The notes under the pieces: generated by a model
What the model was told of the DNA's origin: nothing
Database searches by the model: none
What the model saw: only the letters and a program-made list of their open reading frames with translations
Source of the DNA: CAKZLS01 sp963786305
GTDB taxonomy: Bacteria > Pseudomonadota > Alphaproteobacteria > Rhodospirillales > Defluviicoccaceae
NCBI GenBank assembly: GCA_963786305.1
Contig: CAWAYL010000015.1
Span: 1-64,000 of the forward strand
DNA: 64,000 nt
Reading direction: 5' to 3'
Shown here: piece by piece, positions 37,898 to 46,969 of the stretch
Layout of the letters: each line of letters starts with the position of its first letter
Numbering within the stretch: the stretch's first letter is position 1
Position numbers and translations under genes: made by a program

Positions 37898-39793
37898 ATG
37901 CCAACTTCCGCCGCACGAGTAGAACCCGAAACCCATTCGAACGCCGGCCGAAAACCCCGCGAAAAGCTGGAAGCGGTCGTGGTTCGCTTCGCCGGCGACT
38001 CCGGCGATGGAATTCAGTTGACCGGCGGCCGGTTTGCCGAGGCCACCGCGTTGGCCGGCAACGACCTGGCCACGTTCCCCGATTTTCCCGCGGAAATACG
38101 CGCGCCCGTCGGCACGACCTACGGCGTGTCGGCGTTTCAGATCAATTTCGGCGCTCGCGCCATCAAGACCTCCGGTGACGCGCCGGACGTGCTGATCGCG
38201 TTGAACCCGGCGGCGCTGAAGGTCGAACTGGGCAATCTCAGGACCGGCGGCGTGCTGATCGTCGATACCGGAGCGTTCTCCGAGCGCGCTCTCCGCAAGG
38301 CCGGGTTCGATCGCAATCCTTTGGATGACGGCAGTCTCGAGGCGTACCGCCGGATCGACATCGACATTTCCCAGAGCACGCTGAATGCCGCCAAGAGCAA
38401 GGGCCTGTCGCAGAAGGAGGCGCTCAGATGCAAGAACATGTGGGCGCTGGGTCTGGTCTACTGGATGTATGGCCGCGACCGCCGGCTCACCATCGACTGG
38501 TTGACCCGCAAGTTCGCCACGTCGCCGCACCTGGCCGAAGCCAACATCGCCGCCCTCAATGCCGGCCACGCTTTCGGCGAGACCGCCGAAATGCCCGACG
38601 ATATCTCCGGCTACCTCGTGGAGCCGGCCGATATCGCTCCGGGACTGTATCGCACGGTCAGCGGTAGCGAATCCATGGCGATGGGGCTCGTGGTCGGGGC
38701 GCACCTAGCCAACCTGAAGCTCGTTTTCGGCTCCTACCCCATCACGCCGGCGTCGTCGGTTCTGCATTCGCTGGCCGCCATCCGACGCCGCGAGGTGGTG
38801 ACCATGCAGGCCGAAGACGAGATTGCCGCGGTGTGCTCGGCAATCGGCGCGTCCTTCGCCGGCGCCATCGGCGTGACGTCGAGTTCGGGGCCCGGGGTAG
38901 CGCTGAAAACCGAGGCCATCGGATTGGCCATTGCCGCCGAGTTGCCGCTCGTGGTCCTCAACACCCAGCGCGCCGGCCCGTCCACGGGAATGCCCACCAA
39001 GACCGAGCAATCGGATCTGTATCAGGCGGTGTTCGGGCGAAACGCCGATAGTCCGCTGGCGGTTATCGCCGCGCGCTCGCCGTCCGACTGTTTCGACGTG
39101 GCCATCGAGGCGATCCGGCTCGCGACAAAATATATGACGCCGGTCATCGTGCTCTCCGACGGCTACATCGCCAACGCAACACAGCCCTGGCAATTGCCGG
39201 ACGTTCGCGAGATGGAGCCGTTCCCCGTGACCTTCCGGTCCGATCCGGACGGGTTCCAGCCGTTTCTCCGCGATCCGGAGACGTTGGCGCGGTGCTGGGC
39301 GGTTCCCGGCACGCCGGGGCTCGAGCACCGGATCGGCGGCATCGAAAAGGATTACGACACGGGTCATATTTCCTACGACCCCGCCAATCATCAGAGGATG
39401 ACCGACGTCCGCGCCGCGAAAATCGCCGGCATCGCCAACGACATCGCGCCGCAGGGCGTGGAGGACGGGGAAGAGGGCGGCGAACTGGCGGTGGTCGGAT
39501 GGGGATCCACCTACGGCGCCATCAGCCGCGCCGTCCAGGAGGTGCGGTCCACGGGGCATGACGTCGCTCACATCCATATCCGGCACATCTGGCCGCTGCC
39601 CAAGAATCTTGGAAACCTGCTCCGCCTCTACAAGCGCGTGCTCGTGCCGGAAATGAACAACGGCCAGCTCGCGACCTTGCTTCGCGGCCAGTTCCTGCTC
39701 GATCTGGAGCCCCTCAACAAGGTGTCCGGCCAGCCGTTTCGCGTCGGGGAAATCCGCGCGGCGATCCTGGCCCAGTTGGGAGATGCGACATGA
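37898..39793 (+). CDS. korA: 2-oxoacid:ferredoxin oxidoreductase, fused gamma-alpha subunit (KorA)
   Basis: A 631-residue subunit of a CoA-acylating 2-oxoacid oxidoreductase, most likely 2-oxoglutarate:ferredoxin oxidoreductase. The N-terminal gamma-like domain starts VVRFAGDSGDGIQLTGGRF and extends to about residue 200. The alpha domain follows with FGSYPITPASSVLHSLA, TSSSGPGVALKTEAIGLA and PSTGMPTKTEQSDL. It lacks its own iron-sulfur motif, as expected. The stop overlaps the korB ATG by 4 bp. The pair could run the oxidative or reductive direction depending on ferredoxin potential. Confidence 0.92.
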   Translation: MPTSAARVEPETHSNAGRKPREKLEAVVVRFAGDSGDGIQLTGGRFAEATALAGNDLATFPDFPAEIRAPVGTTYGVSAFQINFGARAIKTSGDAPDVLIALNPAALKVELGNLRTGGVLIVDTGAFSERALRKAGFDRNPLDDGSLEAYRRIDIDISQSTLNAAKSKGLSQKEALRCKNMWALGLVYWMYGRDRRLTIDWLTRKFATSPHLAEANIAALNAGHAFGETAEMPDDISGYLVEPADIAPGLYRTVSGSESMAMGLVVGAHLANLKLVFGSYPITPASSVLHSLAAIRRREVVTMQAEDEIAAVCSAIGASFAGAIGVTSSSGPGVALKTEAIGLAIAAELPLVVLNTQRAGPSTGMPTKTEQSDLYQAVFGRNADSPLAVIAARSPSDCFDVAIEAIRLATKYMTPVIVLSDGYIANATQPWQLPDVREMEPFPVTFRSDPDGFQPFLRDPETLARCWAVPGTPGLEHRIGGIEKDYDTGHISYDPANHQRMTDVRAAKIAGIANDIAPQGVEDGEEGGELAVVGWGSTYGAISRAVQEVRSTGHDVAHIHIRHIWPLPKNLGNLLRLYKRVLVPEMNNGQLATLLRGQFLLDLEPLNKVSGQPFRVGEIRAAILAQLGDAT

Positions 39794-40818
39794 ATACGAT
39801 GACCGCGCGCGACAAATTGCGCCCCGGCGATTTTGCATCCGATCAGGAAGTGCGCTGGTGCCCCGGGTGCGGTGATTACGCCATTTTGAAGGCCGTCCAG
39901 AAGACCCTCGCGGATCTCGGCGCGCGATCCGAGAACACGGTATTCGTTTCCGGCATCGGATGCTCGTCGCGGTTTCCCTATTACATGGACGCCTACGGCT
40001 TCCATACGATCCACGGCCGCGCGCCCTCTTTCGCCACCGGCATAAAGCTCGCCAATCCGGATCTGGATGTGTGGATCGTCACCGGCGACGGCGATGGCCT
40101 GTCCATCGGCGGCAACCACCTGATGCACACGCTGCGGCGCAACGTCGACGTTCAGATCCTGCTGTTCAACAACGAAATTTATGGTTTGACCAAGGGCCAG
40201 TATTCGCCCACGTCGCATACCGGAACGCGCTCGCCATCGACGCCCGGCGGATCGGTCGAATTGCCGGTATCGGCGGCGGCCTTCGCGTTCGGCGCCGGCG
40301 CGCGTTTCGTCGCCCGGTCGGTGGACACCATGCAGAAGCACCTCGTGGGCGTACTCAAGCGCGCGCATGCGCACCGCGGAACGTCGTTCGTCGAAATCTT
40401 CCAGAATTGCATCGTCTACAATGACGACGTGTTCGCGGCCTTCACGGGCAAGAGCGTCGCTGACGACGCGCAGATCCATGTGGCCCATGGCGAACCCCTC
40501 GTTTTCGGCAAGGACGGCAACCGGGGCCTGCGTCTCGGGCCGGGCACGGTGGAATTGGAAGCCGTCACCATCGGCGAAGACGGCGTGAGCGAGGACAGCC
40601 TGCTCGTTCATGACGAGACGAACCTGGCTCTCGCCCATATGCTGGCGGCCATGCAACCGCCGGAGTTCCCCGTCGCCTTAGGGGTTCTGTACTGCAGTCC
40701 GGACGCAAGCTTCGAGGCGCGAGTGGCGAGCCTGATCGATGGCGGCGCGCCGCCGATGACCGCCGGTGACCTCAACGACCTCCTTCGCCGCGGCTACACC
40801 TGGTCCGTCAAGGGATGA
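39790..40818 (+). CDS. korB: 2-oxoacid:ferredoxin oxidoreductase beta subunit (KorB)
   Basis: The thiamine diphosphate-binding subunit, 342 residues. VRWCPGCGDYAIL near residue 20 and the later ISGIGCSS-type segment supply cysteines for one [4Fe-4S] cluster. The ThDP motif is GDGDGLSIGGNHLMH, followed by NNEIYGLTKGQYSPTS, characteristic of the KorB class. No ferredoxin-like delta subunit is encoded beside it, so the electron acceptor must be elsewhere. It is intact. Confidence 0.93.
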   Translation: MNTMTARDKLRPGDFASDQEVRWCPGCGDYAILKAVQKTLADLGARSENTVFVSGIGCSSRFPYYMDAYGFHTIHGRAPSFATGIKLANPDLDVWIVTGDGDGLSIGGNHLMHTLRRNVDVQILLFNNEIYGLTKGQYSPTSHTGTRSPSTPGGSVELPVSAAAFAFGAGARFVARSVDTMQKHLVGVLKRAHAHRGTSFVEIFQNCIVYNDDVFAAFTGKSVADDAQIHVAHGEPLVFGKDGNRGLRLGPGTVELEAVTIGEDGVSEDSLLVHDETNLALAHMLAAMQPPEFPVALGVLYCSPDASFEARVASLIDGGAPPMTAGDLNDLLRRGYTWSVKG

Positions 40819-40857
40819 AGGCACGGGACCCGAGCGCGGGGTTTCGTACGGCGGTTG

Positions 40858-42192
40858 ATGGCCATTAGCATCGCGATCATTGGCGCCGGTCCCGCCGGTT
40901 TCTATACGGCCGAAGCCTTGCTCGATCTCGTCGCCGACGTTCGGATCGACATCATCGAAAGACTGCCGACACCGTTCGGTCTGATCCGCGCCGGCGTGGC
41001 GCCCGATCACCAGACCACCAAGCAGGTCGCGAAGCGGTTCCAGCAAACCGCGCTTCGGGAGCTGATCCGGTACTACGGCAATGTCGAGGTGGGACGCGAT
41101 GTCACCATGGACGAACTGCGCGATGCCTACGACGCGGTCGTCCTCGCGGTCGGCGCGCCAGCGGACCGGTCGCTCGGCATCCCTGGCGAGGACAAGCGGG
41201 GTGTCCACGGATCGACGGCCTTTGTCGGCTGGTACAACGGGCATCCCGGACTACCGCGGCCTCGAGCCCGCCATGGATAGCCAAAGCGCGGTGGTCGTGG
41301 GCAACGGCAACGTGGCGCTCGACATCGCCCGCGTTTTGGTGAAATCCAGGGAGGAAATGGCGATTTCCGACCTGCCCGATTATGCCGCCGAGGCTATTCA
41401 TCGCTCGCCGATCTCGGACGTTTACGTTCTGGGACGCCGCGGCCCCGCCGAGGCGAAATTCACCAATGTCGAGCTGCGCGAGATGGGGCGGCTCGAGGAG
41501 TGCGTGCCCCTGGTGGAGCCACCGGTGCTGAGATCCTCTCCGGAGGCGTTGAGCGACCGCGATCGGCGCCTGTCGGAAAAGAACCTGGCGACGTTCGGCG
41601 AATTCATCGAGGCATCGGGCGGGAACAAGCCGAAACGCGTCCATTTCCGGTTTTTCACCGCCCCGGTGGAGGTTCTCGGAGACGACCGTGTCGAGGGAAT
41701 AAGCGTCGAGAGCACGCGGCTGGACGATGGCCGGACGGTGGGCACGGGTGAGCGGAGCGTCATTCCCTGCGGCCTGATCGTCGTCGCCATCGGCTACCGG
41801 GCGCTGCCGTTCGACGGCATTCCGTTCGATCCCGCGCGCGGCCTCATTCCCAACGACGATGGACGGATCGACACGGGCTTGTATGCGGTGGGGTGGGCAA
41901 AACGCGGCCCGACGGGAATTATCGCCAGCAATCGTCCCGACGGGATCCATTGCGCCGAGCAAATTCAGAGCGGACATTCGAACAGGCACCAAACCCGGCC
42001 GCGAGGCGCTTGGCCGCATCTTGCATAAAAGACGCGCTCGCCCGGTCACCTTCGAAGACTGGCTGGAAATCGATGCCGCCGAAACGGGATCGGCGGTCGG
42101 GTCCGGCGCCCCGGCGCAAATTCACGACCTTCGCCGAGATGCTCGCGGTCATCGACCAAAACCGCAAAAGCAAGCTGGCCAAACGCGGTTGA
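40858..42192 (+). pseudogene. Ferredoxin-NADP+ reductase, adrenodoxin-reductase (FprA) type, frameshifted
   Basis: A flavoprotein moving electrons between ferredoxin and NADP(H). The FAD loop IIGAGPAGFYTAEALL opens the protein and LPTPFGLIRAGVAPDHQTTK is diagnostic for the FprA/adrenodoxin reductase group. After a shift near 41245 comes the NADP loop VVVGNGNVALDIARVL, then GWAKRGPTGIIASNR. Shifts near 41965 and 42095 split the C-terminal 75 residues (VTFEDWLEIDAAE, then FTTFAEMLAVIDQNR). It lies 40 bp after korB, so it probably serves the same ferredoxin pool. It is convergent with metZ. Confidence 0.85.
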
Positions 42193-42213
42193 GACGCTTG
42201 CGGTGTCCCGGCC

Positions 42214-43413
42214 TCAAAGCGCCTGGGTAAGCGCCTGTTCCAGATCTTCCTTGAGGTCTTCGACGTCTTCGAGACCGACGGAAATCCGAACGATGCCCTC
42301 GGTGATCCCCAATTCGGCGCGATGCGCGTCGCTCAGGCGCTGGTGGGTGGTGGTGGCCGGATGGGTCGCCATGCTCTTGGCGTCGCCGAGATTGTTGGAT
42401 ATGTCGATCAGCCGCAGCGCGTTCAGGAACGTGAACGCGGCGTCGCGGCCTCCGGGAAGTTCAACGGTAAACAAGGGTCGAGCCGCTTGCCATCTGCCGC
42501 ATGGCGAGGTCGTGCTGGGGATGGCTGGGCAGGCCGGGATAGATCACCCGAAGACCATCGCGGCCGCTCAGATAGGTGGCGACAGCGAGCGCGTTTCACA
42601 GTGCCGCGCAACCCGCAGCTCCAAGGTTTCCAGACCTTTCAACAGAAGCCATGCGTTGAACGGGCTCATCGCCGGCCCGGTATTGCGCAGGAACGGGACC
42701 AATTGGTTGTCGACGTAGTCGGTGTCGTTGGTGAGGATGGCACCGCCGAGGCACCGCCCCTGGCCGTCGATGTGCTTGGTGGCCGAATAGACGACGATGT
42801 CGGCGCCGAATTCGAACGGCTTTTGCAAGAGCGGCGTCGCGAACACATTGTCCACGACCACCCGGGCGCCCGCGGCCCTGGCGAGCGCGCACACTGCCTG
42901 CAGGTCGACGATCTCCAGCATCGGGTTCGACGGCGTTTCCAGAAATACGCATTGCGCCGGCGTGGCGAGCGCATCGCGCCACCGATCGAGATCGGTTCCG
43001 TCCACGAACTGGACGTCAATTCCCCACACCGGCATGATTTCCGCGACGATATACTGACACGATCCGAACAGGGCTCGCGATGCGACGACACGGTCCCCCG
43101 CCTTGAGCTGACAGAGCAGCGAGGCGAACACGGCCGACATTCCGCTCGAGGTGCCCTTGCAGTGGGCGGCTCCCTCGAGCATGGCCATCCGGTCTTCGAA
43201 CATCTGCACCGTCGGATTGGCGTAACGGGAGTACACGAAACGCTTGTCTTCGCCCTTGAAGGCGCGCTCGGCTTCCTCCGCCGAGCCGTAGACATAGCCG
43301 GACGTCATGAACAGCGCTTCGCTGGTCTCGTCGAAACGCGAGCGCGCCGTGCCGCCCCGCACCAGACGCGTCGCCTGCCGCCATTCTTTCCGGTTGCCGG
43401 AGATACCGTCCAT
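42214..43413 (-). pseudogene. metZ: O-succinylhomoserine sulfhydrylase (MetZ-type), frameshifted
   Basis: A PLP enzyme making homocysteine from O-succinyl- or O-acetylhomoserine and sulfide. The start is ATG 43413 (MDGISGNRKEW). Signatures are SRYANPTVQMFEDRMAMLEG, VDNVFATPLLQKP and the PLP lysine in YSATKHIDGQGRCLGG. Shifts near 42597 and 42475 break the last third: ALAVATYLSGRDGLRVIYPG in one frame, then FTVELPGGRDAAF to GLEDVEDLKEDLEQAL in another. The joined length is about 400 residues, as in the family. No SAM-II riboswitch-like leader was found upstream. Confidence 0.88.
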
Positions 43414-43560
43414 CAGGAACTCACTGCCATCATCTGCTAAGTCTGTAACAGCAACTTGGGTATTCGGGAGCCGCAATTCGTCGCGCTCGCCTCTTTTAAT
43501 GATTTTCCGACTATTGCCACAGGAGATGAAACGGGAAGGTGTGTACTCGGCTGACACGAC

Positions 43561-43620
43561 GGGTCCGGTTCATGTGCCGGAGGGTCACCGGCATCATCCG
43601 GAGGGGTCTACTCCTTTTTT
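43561..43620. repeat. Degenerate direct repeats forming stem-loops, ending in a T-run
   Basis: Two degenerate copies of a CCGG-CAT-CCGGAGGG-TC unit lie side by side (about 43564-43586 and 43588-43608). CCGG/CCGG pairings can fold both into hairpins, followed by GGAG-loop-CTCC and TTTTTT at 43615-43620, which resembles a weak plus-strand terminator. It lies between metZ and the IS701 transposase and may be a repetitive extragenic element. Confidence 0.4.
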
Positions 43621-43671
43621 CAAAAACAATCCCCTACACAGTATCCGCTCCCAATGCCTAATCCTACTGTG

Positions 43672-45108
43672 TCATAAGAATTTCTTGTTCTGTGGGCTGG
43701 ACCGGCTCCTTCGACAACAGGGGCATCTGTGTTGTGCTTGCGCCTGCAGGACGGCGAGGCGTCGTCTCACCGTCGGAATTGAATTTGCGACGTGACGTTC
43801 CGGACGGATCGGCAGAGCCTCTGGGTCGGTAATCTTTGGGAATGCCAAGCGCTTTGCGTTTGGCGGGCCAGCCGGGTCCCGAGGGGGGAATCGTCTCCCT
43901 TTCGGAGATCAGAAATCCGTATGCGGCAATGCACAGCGTGGCATGGTGATGAAAGCCTCGCCAGCCCCGGCCCTCGTAATGCCCGAGCCCGATCTCCTGC
44001 TTGAGGTCCTGGTAGTCCCGCTCGATCCGCCAGCGCTGCTTGGTCATGGCGACCAGATCGGCAAGCGTGGTGGTCTTGGGCATGGTGCCGAGCCAATACT
44101 TGGTCGGCTCGGCTTCACCTTTCGGCCATTCGATGAGCAACCATTCGTGCGCACGCGGCTCGGAGAGGTTGTGGTCGCGATGTGCCGGACGCACGCGGAT
44201 CGCCGCGAAGCGCCCCACCAGCGGTGCGTTGGTTCCTTCCCGCCAGGTGATGTTTTTCCAGGCCCGCGGCCTCAAGCTCATCGCCAGCGCCTTGGCCGAA
44301 ACCGGCGGATGCTCCTGATCGCGACGCACGCGCCCGCCCGGCCGGCCACGCCCGCTCGTGGGCTTCGGGAGGGAAGCGCAACAGGCTCCTGGCCCGGCGG
44401 CCAGACGCTGATGGAGCCCAGCACGCCCATCACATAGTCAAGGCCGAGCGCGCTGACGGCGGTTCGGAACTTGGTGTCGTTGCCATAGCCGGCGTCGGCC
44501 AGCACCACACCGCGCGCCACACCGCCATCATGGGCCGCCGTGATCTGCTCCAGCGCGATCTCCAGCTTGGTCTTGAAAACCACGTCCTCGGGAATACCGG
44601 CCTTGCGGCGCCGCTCCGCATCATGTGCCCAGGTCTTGGGCAGATAAAGCCGATAGGCCAGCGGCAGGCTCGCCACGTCGTTCGCAACCGACAAGCTCAC
44701 TGCCACCTGGCAGTTGTCCTGCTTGCCCAGCTGACCGCAATATTGCCGCGCCACGCCCACCGAGTGCTTGCCCTTCTTGGGCAGGCCGGTGTCGTCCACG
44801 ATCCACGCCTTGATCGGCCCGCCGCGCTCGATCGATGGCAAGACCAAATCCTGCACCTTGCCCAGAACCTGATCATCCGACCACGGCGATTGCGCCACAA
44901 AGTGCAGCAGCGACTGGTGCTTGGCCGAAACCCGATCCGGAGCCACCGCCGCGGCCAGAGGCTCAACGCTCTTGCGCTCAAGCGGCAGCAACAGACCGCT
45001 GCAGTAATCCCCGAGCGGCTCAATCCGGTCCGCGTGCCCGATCACCTCGCTCAACGCTTCAACATAACTCCCAAAGCGCTCTCCGCTCGCGAAAAGGTCT
45101 TGATCCAT
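43672..45108 (-). pseudogene. IS701-family transposase, frameshifted twice
   Basis: The N-terminal frame from ATG 45108 (MDQDLFASGERFGSY) contains the conserved WIVDDTGLPKKGKHSVG with the first catalytic aspartate and VVLADAGYGNDTKFR with the second. A shift near 44315 leads to the second frame with EWLLIEWPKGEAEPTKYWL and the glutamate region RWRIERDYQDLKQEIGLGHYEG. A further shift near 43820 gives the short cysteine-containing tail (RCPCC) ending at 43672. The copy is dead as given. Confidence 0.85.
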
Positions 45109-45135
45109 TCCCACCACCATTGAAATTCGAAGAAT
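43672..45135 (-). mobile_element. IS701-family insertion sequence (ends not resolved)
   Basis: The body is defined by the transposase gene. ACACAGTA and TACTGTGT face each other just left of it (about 43637-43672), but I could not find a matching repeat on the right, where the Beta-family gene is cut near 45130-45180. The right end may be truncated. No target duplication is visible. Confidence 0.7.
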
Positions 45136-45972
45136 TGGAACTCGTACCAACATGCCTCCTCGGTGGGATAATCGACGCGTTCTAGAGGGCGGTTAGCATA
45201 ACCTCTGATTTCGCGAGGCCGGACGCTACCCCAGTCTCCATAAATCACGCGCGCCCGGTTAGTGATCCGGGGCACCTGTTCCGGCAAGAGACGGTTGTTG
45301 AATGGAACGGTTATGGGTTTGTCGCCGTTAAATGCTGAAAACATCTTCGGAACAGACGTGCAAGAAATGACGATCGGCACCGTTGCGTCGATCGCGCCAA
45401 GAATTCTCCGAAATAACTTCAGTAAACCAAAGCGCAAGGCCTAGAGGGTCACGCGTCCAGCCACCTTCCAGGATGATCGCGAAGTCAGCGGCACCGCCTG
45501 CGGCGAGGGCGTTCACAATTTCTTCAAAGTTGTCCGGGAAGCGGCTCGGACAATTCTCATGCAGTAGGGACGGCCCTGAATTTGAAACGATTTAATCTGT
45601 GCCCTGATCTCCGCTTCGGATTGGCCTCGTGACTGAATACAGGGCCACACGTTCCCATATCGTTCGACAAAGTGAGCCCAATTCGCAAAATGCCGCGTCG
45701 GGTCGGTAAGCTGGAGCAATTCACGCTGCGGGTCGCTTTCAAGGTTGGTGAATTGATAATCTCGGTCAATGTCTAGGATGTATGATCGATTTGCGAAATG
45801 CCCTTTCTATGCGCGTCATGGTGCGTTCGAGTGAGTTCGAGTTGGCCCAAGGCGCGAGAAGGAAACAGGGTGTCATCAGGTCCTTCGTGGCACGAGGCAA
45901 GAACTCAAGTCCATTCATTTCGCTAGCCCGAACGGGCAGGGTCGGAACGTAGACCTTGTTCTCCAGGACCAT
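45130..45972 (-). pseudogene. Beta-family protein (T4 beta protein-like domain), frameshifted and 3'-truncated at IS701
   Basis: From ATG 45972 (AGGA upstream, 9 bp after the peptidase gene) the frame reads KVYVPTLPVRASEMNGLEFL. After shifts near 45783, 45545 and 45425 it continues YILDIDRDYQFTNLESDPQ, then DFAIILEGGWTRDPLGLAL, then VIYGDWGSVRPREIRGYANR and RVDYPTEEACWYEF. The last pieces resemble the C-terminal signature of the family Pfam calls Beta_protein (PF14350), recalled from memory. About 270 residues remain; the family is usually about 350, so the last quarter is lost where the IS701 starts. The function of the family is unknown. Confidence 0.65.
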
Positions 45973-45981
45973 TTTTCCTAG

Positions 45982-46497
45982 CTACGCCTCCACAAAAGTT
46001 GACAGGCGAATTTCCATTGCAGCTTTTGACACTTGGAAGCGCGCAGCGAGGCTCTCTATTGTGGCCTCGGTCACTATTCCCTCGAAATCTTCTCTTAGCT
46101 TCTTATCGACTAGATCTGTCGGCATGACTAGATCAGCCGCTAGCCTGTTTGCCTCATACTCCATGCGTTCAGGGGCGCCGGAACGATACAGAACATTGTC
46201 TGTAATACCGTCGGGGGAGCTGTCAATCACGTGCCTGTGCAAAAGGTAATGGGCGAGCTCATGGGCTATCGTGAAGCGTTGACGTTCACGAGCTTCGTTC
46301 CTGTTCACTCGAATGATGTACTGACCATTTTCATTAGTGATCTGACCAGAAATACCAGTGCGCATGCTCGACACTTTGATACCGCTTACGCCAAGTTCAC
46401 GCGCCAAACCACCGAGTTTTACCGGGAATTCCAGCAAGTATCTTTGGATGATCTCTCTTTGCTCTGGGTTGATCTTCTTCAGTTCCCTCGAAGACAC
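45982..46497 (-). CDS. ImmA/IrrE-family metallo-endopeptidase
   Basis: A 171-residue DUF955 zinc peptidase. The zinc motif is HELAHYLLH near residue 80, with the third ligand region YEANRLAADLVMP about 40 residues on. The first 45 residues (LLEFPVKLGGLARELGVSGI) look like a small helix-turn-helix, and the C-terminal ARFQVSKAAMEIRL is the usual winged end. Family members cleave repressors such as ImmR or DdrO. It is intact, the only undamaged catalytic gene of this cassette, and lies between the membrane protein and the Beta-family gene. Confidence 0.85.
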   Translation of the reverse strand: MSSRELKKINPEQREIIQRYLLEFPVKLGGLARELGVSGIKVSSMRTGISGQITNENGQYIIRVNRNEARERQRFTIAHELAHYLLHRHVIDSSPDGITDNVLYRSGAPERMEYEANRLAADLVMPTDLVDKKLREDFEGIVTEATIESLAARFQVSKAAMEIRLSTFVEA

Positions 46498-46906
46498 ATT
46501 CGCCTCCTATCTTTCGCCTGTATCTGTGGAAGTGATAGCTCTCTTCTAGTTCACCCAGCGACCGCCCCCGCTTGTTTCTAAACGCAATCTTGTCGATACG
46601 TGCAATGATCACTTCGTCGGAAAGAGCTTCATCCGCCCTTCTTTGGGCAGCTTTCTCTGCTTTCTCGCTCAGCTCTTTAAAAGTAAATGCCGCGACGATA
46701 CCGATAAAGATTGCAACGGCTGCCAGAACTGCAGTTGCCGCCGTCATCATAACACTCAAAAAACTCAAGTAAGTCGGAAGAGACAGGGCGGGTTCTTCCT
46801 GTGTGCCGGGAATTCCGTCCACCTTGTCTACTACTCCCAGTGACAATAGGAGGTAGCAGATAACTATACCTCCAATGAATGTGGCGAAATAGCTTGCCAC
46901 TCTCAT
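46397..46906 (-). CDS. Hypothetical two-helix membrane protein of the ImmA/Beta cassette
   Basis: A 169-residue frame with a membrane helix at residues 4-24 (YFATFIGGIVICYLLLSL), a second at about 48-73 (VMMTAATAVLAAVAIFIGIV), and a charged cytoplasmic helix (FKELSEKAEKAAQRRADEAL). It is preceded by a strong promoter. Its frame overlaps the peptidase gene by about 100 bp, unusually long. Either the real stop lies near 46500 and a one-base indel hides it, or the overlap is genuine. I do not recognise the family. A membrane component beside a peptidase and a Beta protein suggests an effector or sensor. Confidence 0.6.
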   Translation of the reverse strand: MRVASYFATFIGGIVICYLLLSLGVVDKVDGIPGTQEEPALSLPTYLSFLSVMMTAATAVLAAVAIFIGIVAAFTFKELSEKAEKAAQRRADEALSDEVIIARIDKIAFRNKRGRSLGELEESYHFHRYRRKIGGECVFEGTEEDQPRAKRDHPKILAGIPGKTRWFGA

Positions 46907-46940
46907 TCGCAGACCCTTACTGCTTACACCATGGAAGAAA

Positions 46941-46969
46941 CTAATATGTTCTTAATACGTTCTTGTCAA
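46941..46969 (-). promoter_or_regulatory. Strong sigma-70 promoter of the ImmA/Beta cassette
   Basis: On the minus strand TTGACA (46969-46964) and TATTAG (46946-46941) are separated by exactly 17 bases. The membrane-protein ATG is 35 bases downstream of the -10, with AAGGG as ribosome site. This is the best consensus promoter I see in the window. Confidence 0.65.
46943..46964 (-). promoter_or_regulatory. Tandem 11-bp repeats inside the cassette promoter, likely operator
   Basis: AAGAACGTATT (46964-46954) is followed directly by AAGAACATATT (46953-46943), 10 of 11 bases identical and in phase with one DNA turn. They fill the space between the -35 and -10 elements, where a bound repressor would block polymerase. 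No repressor gene is in the cassette. Confidence 0.5.

Noticed and set aside
43414..43671. SAM-II riboswitch in the metZ leader
   Set aside because: I looked for the GGTGATTTG and GCTTGCAGCCAC-type core on the minus strand and found neither.
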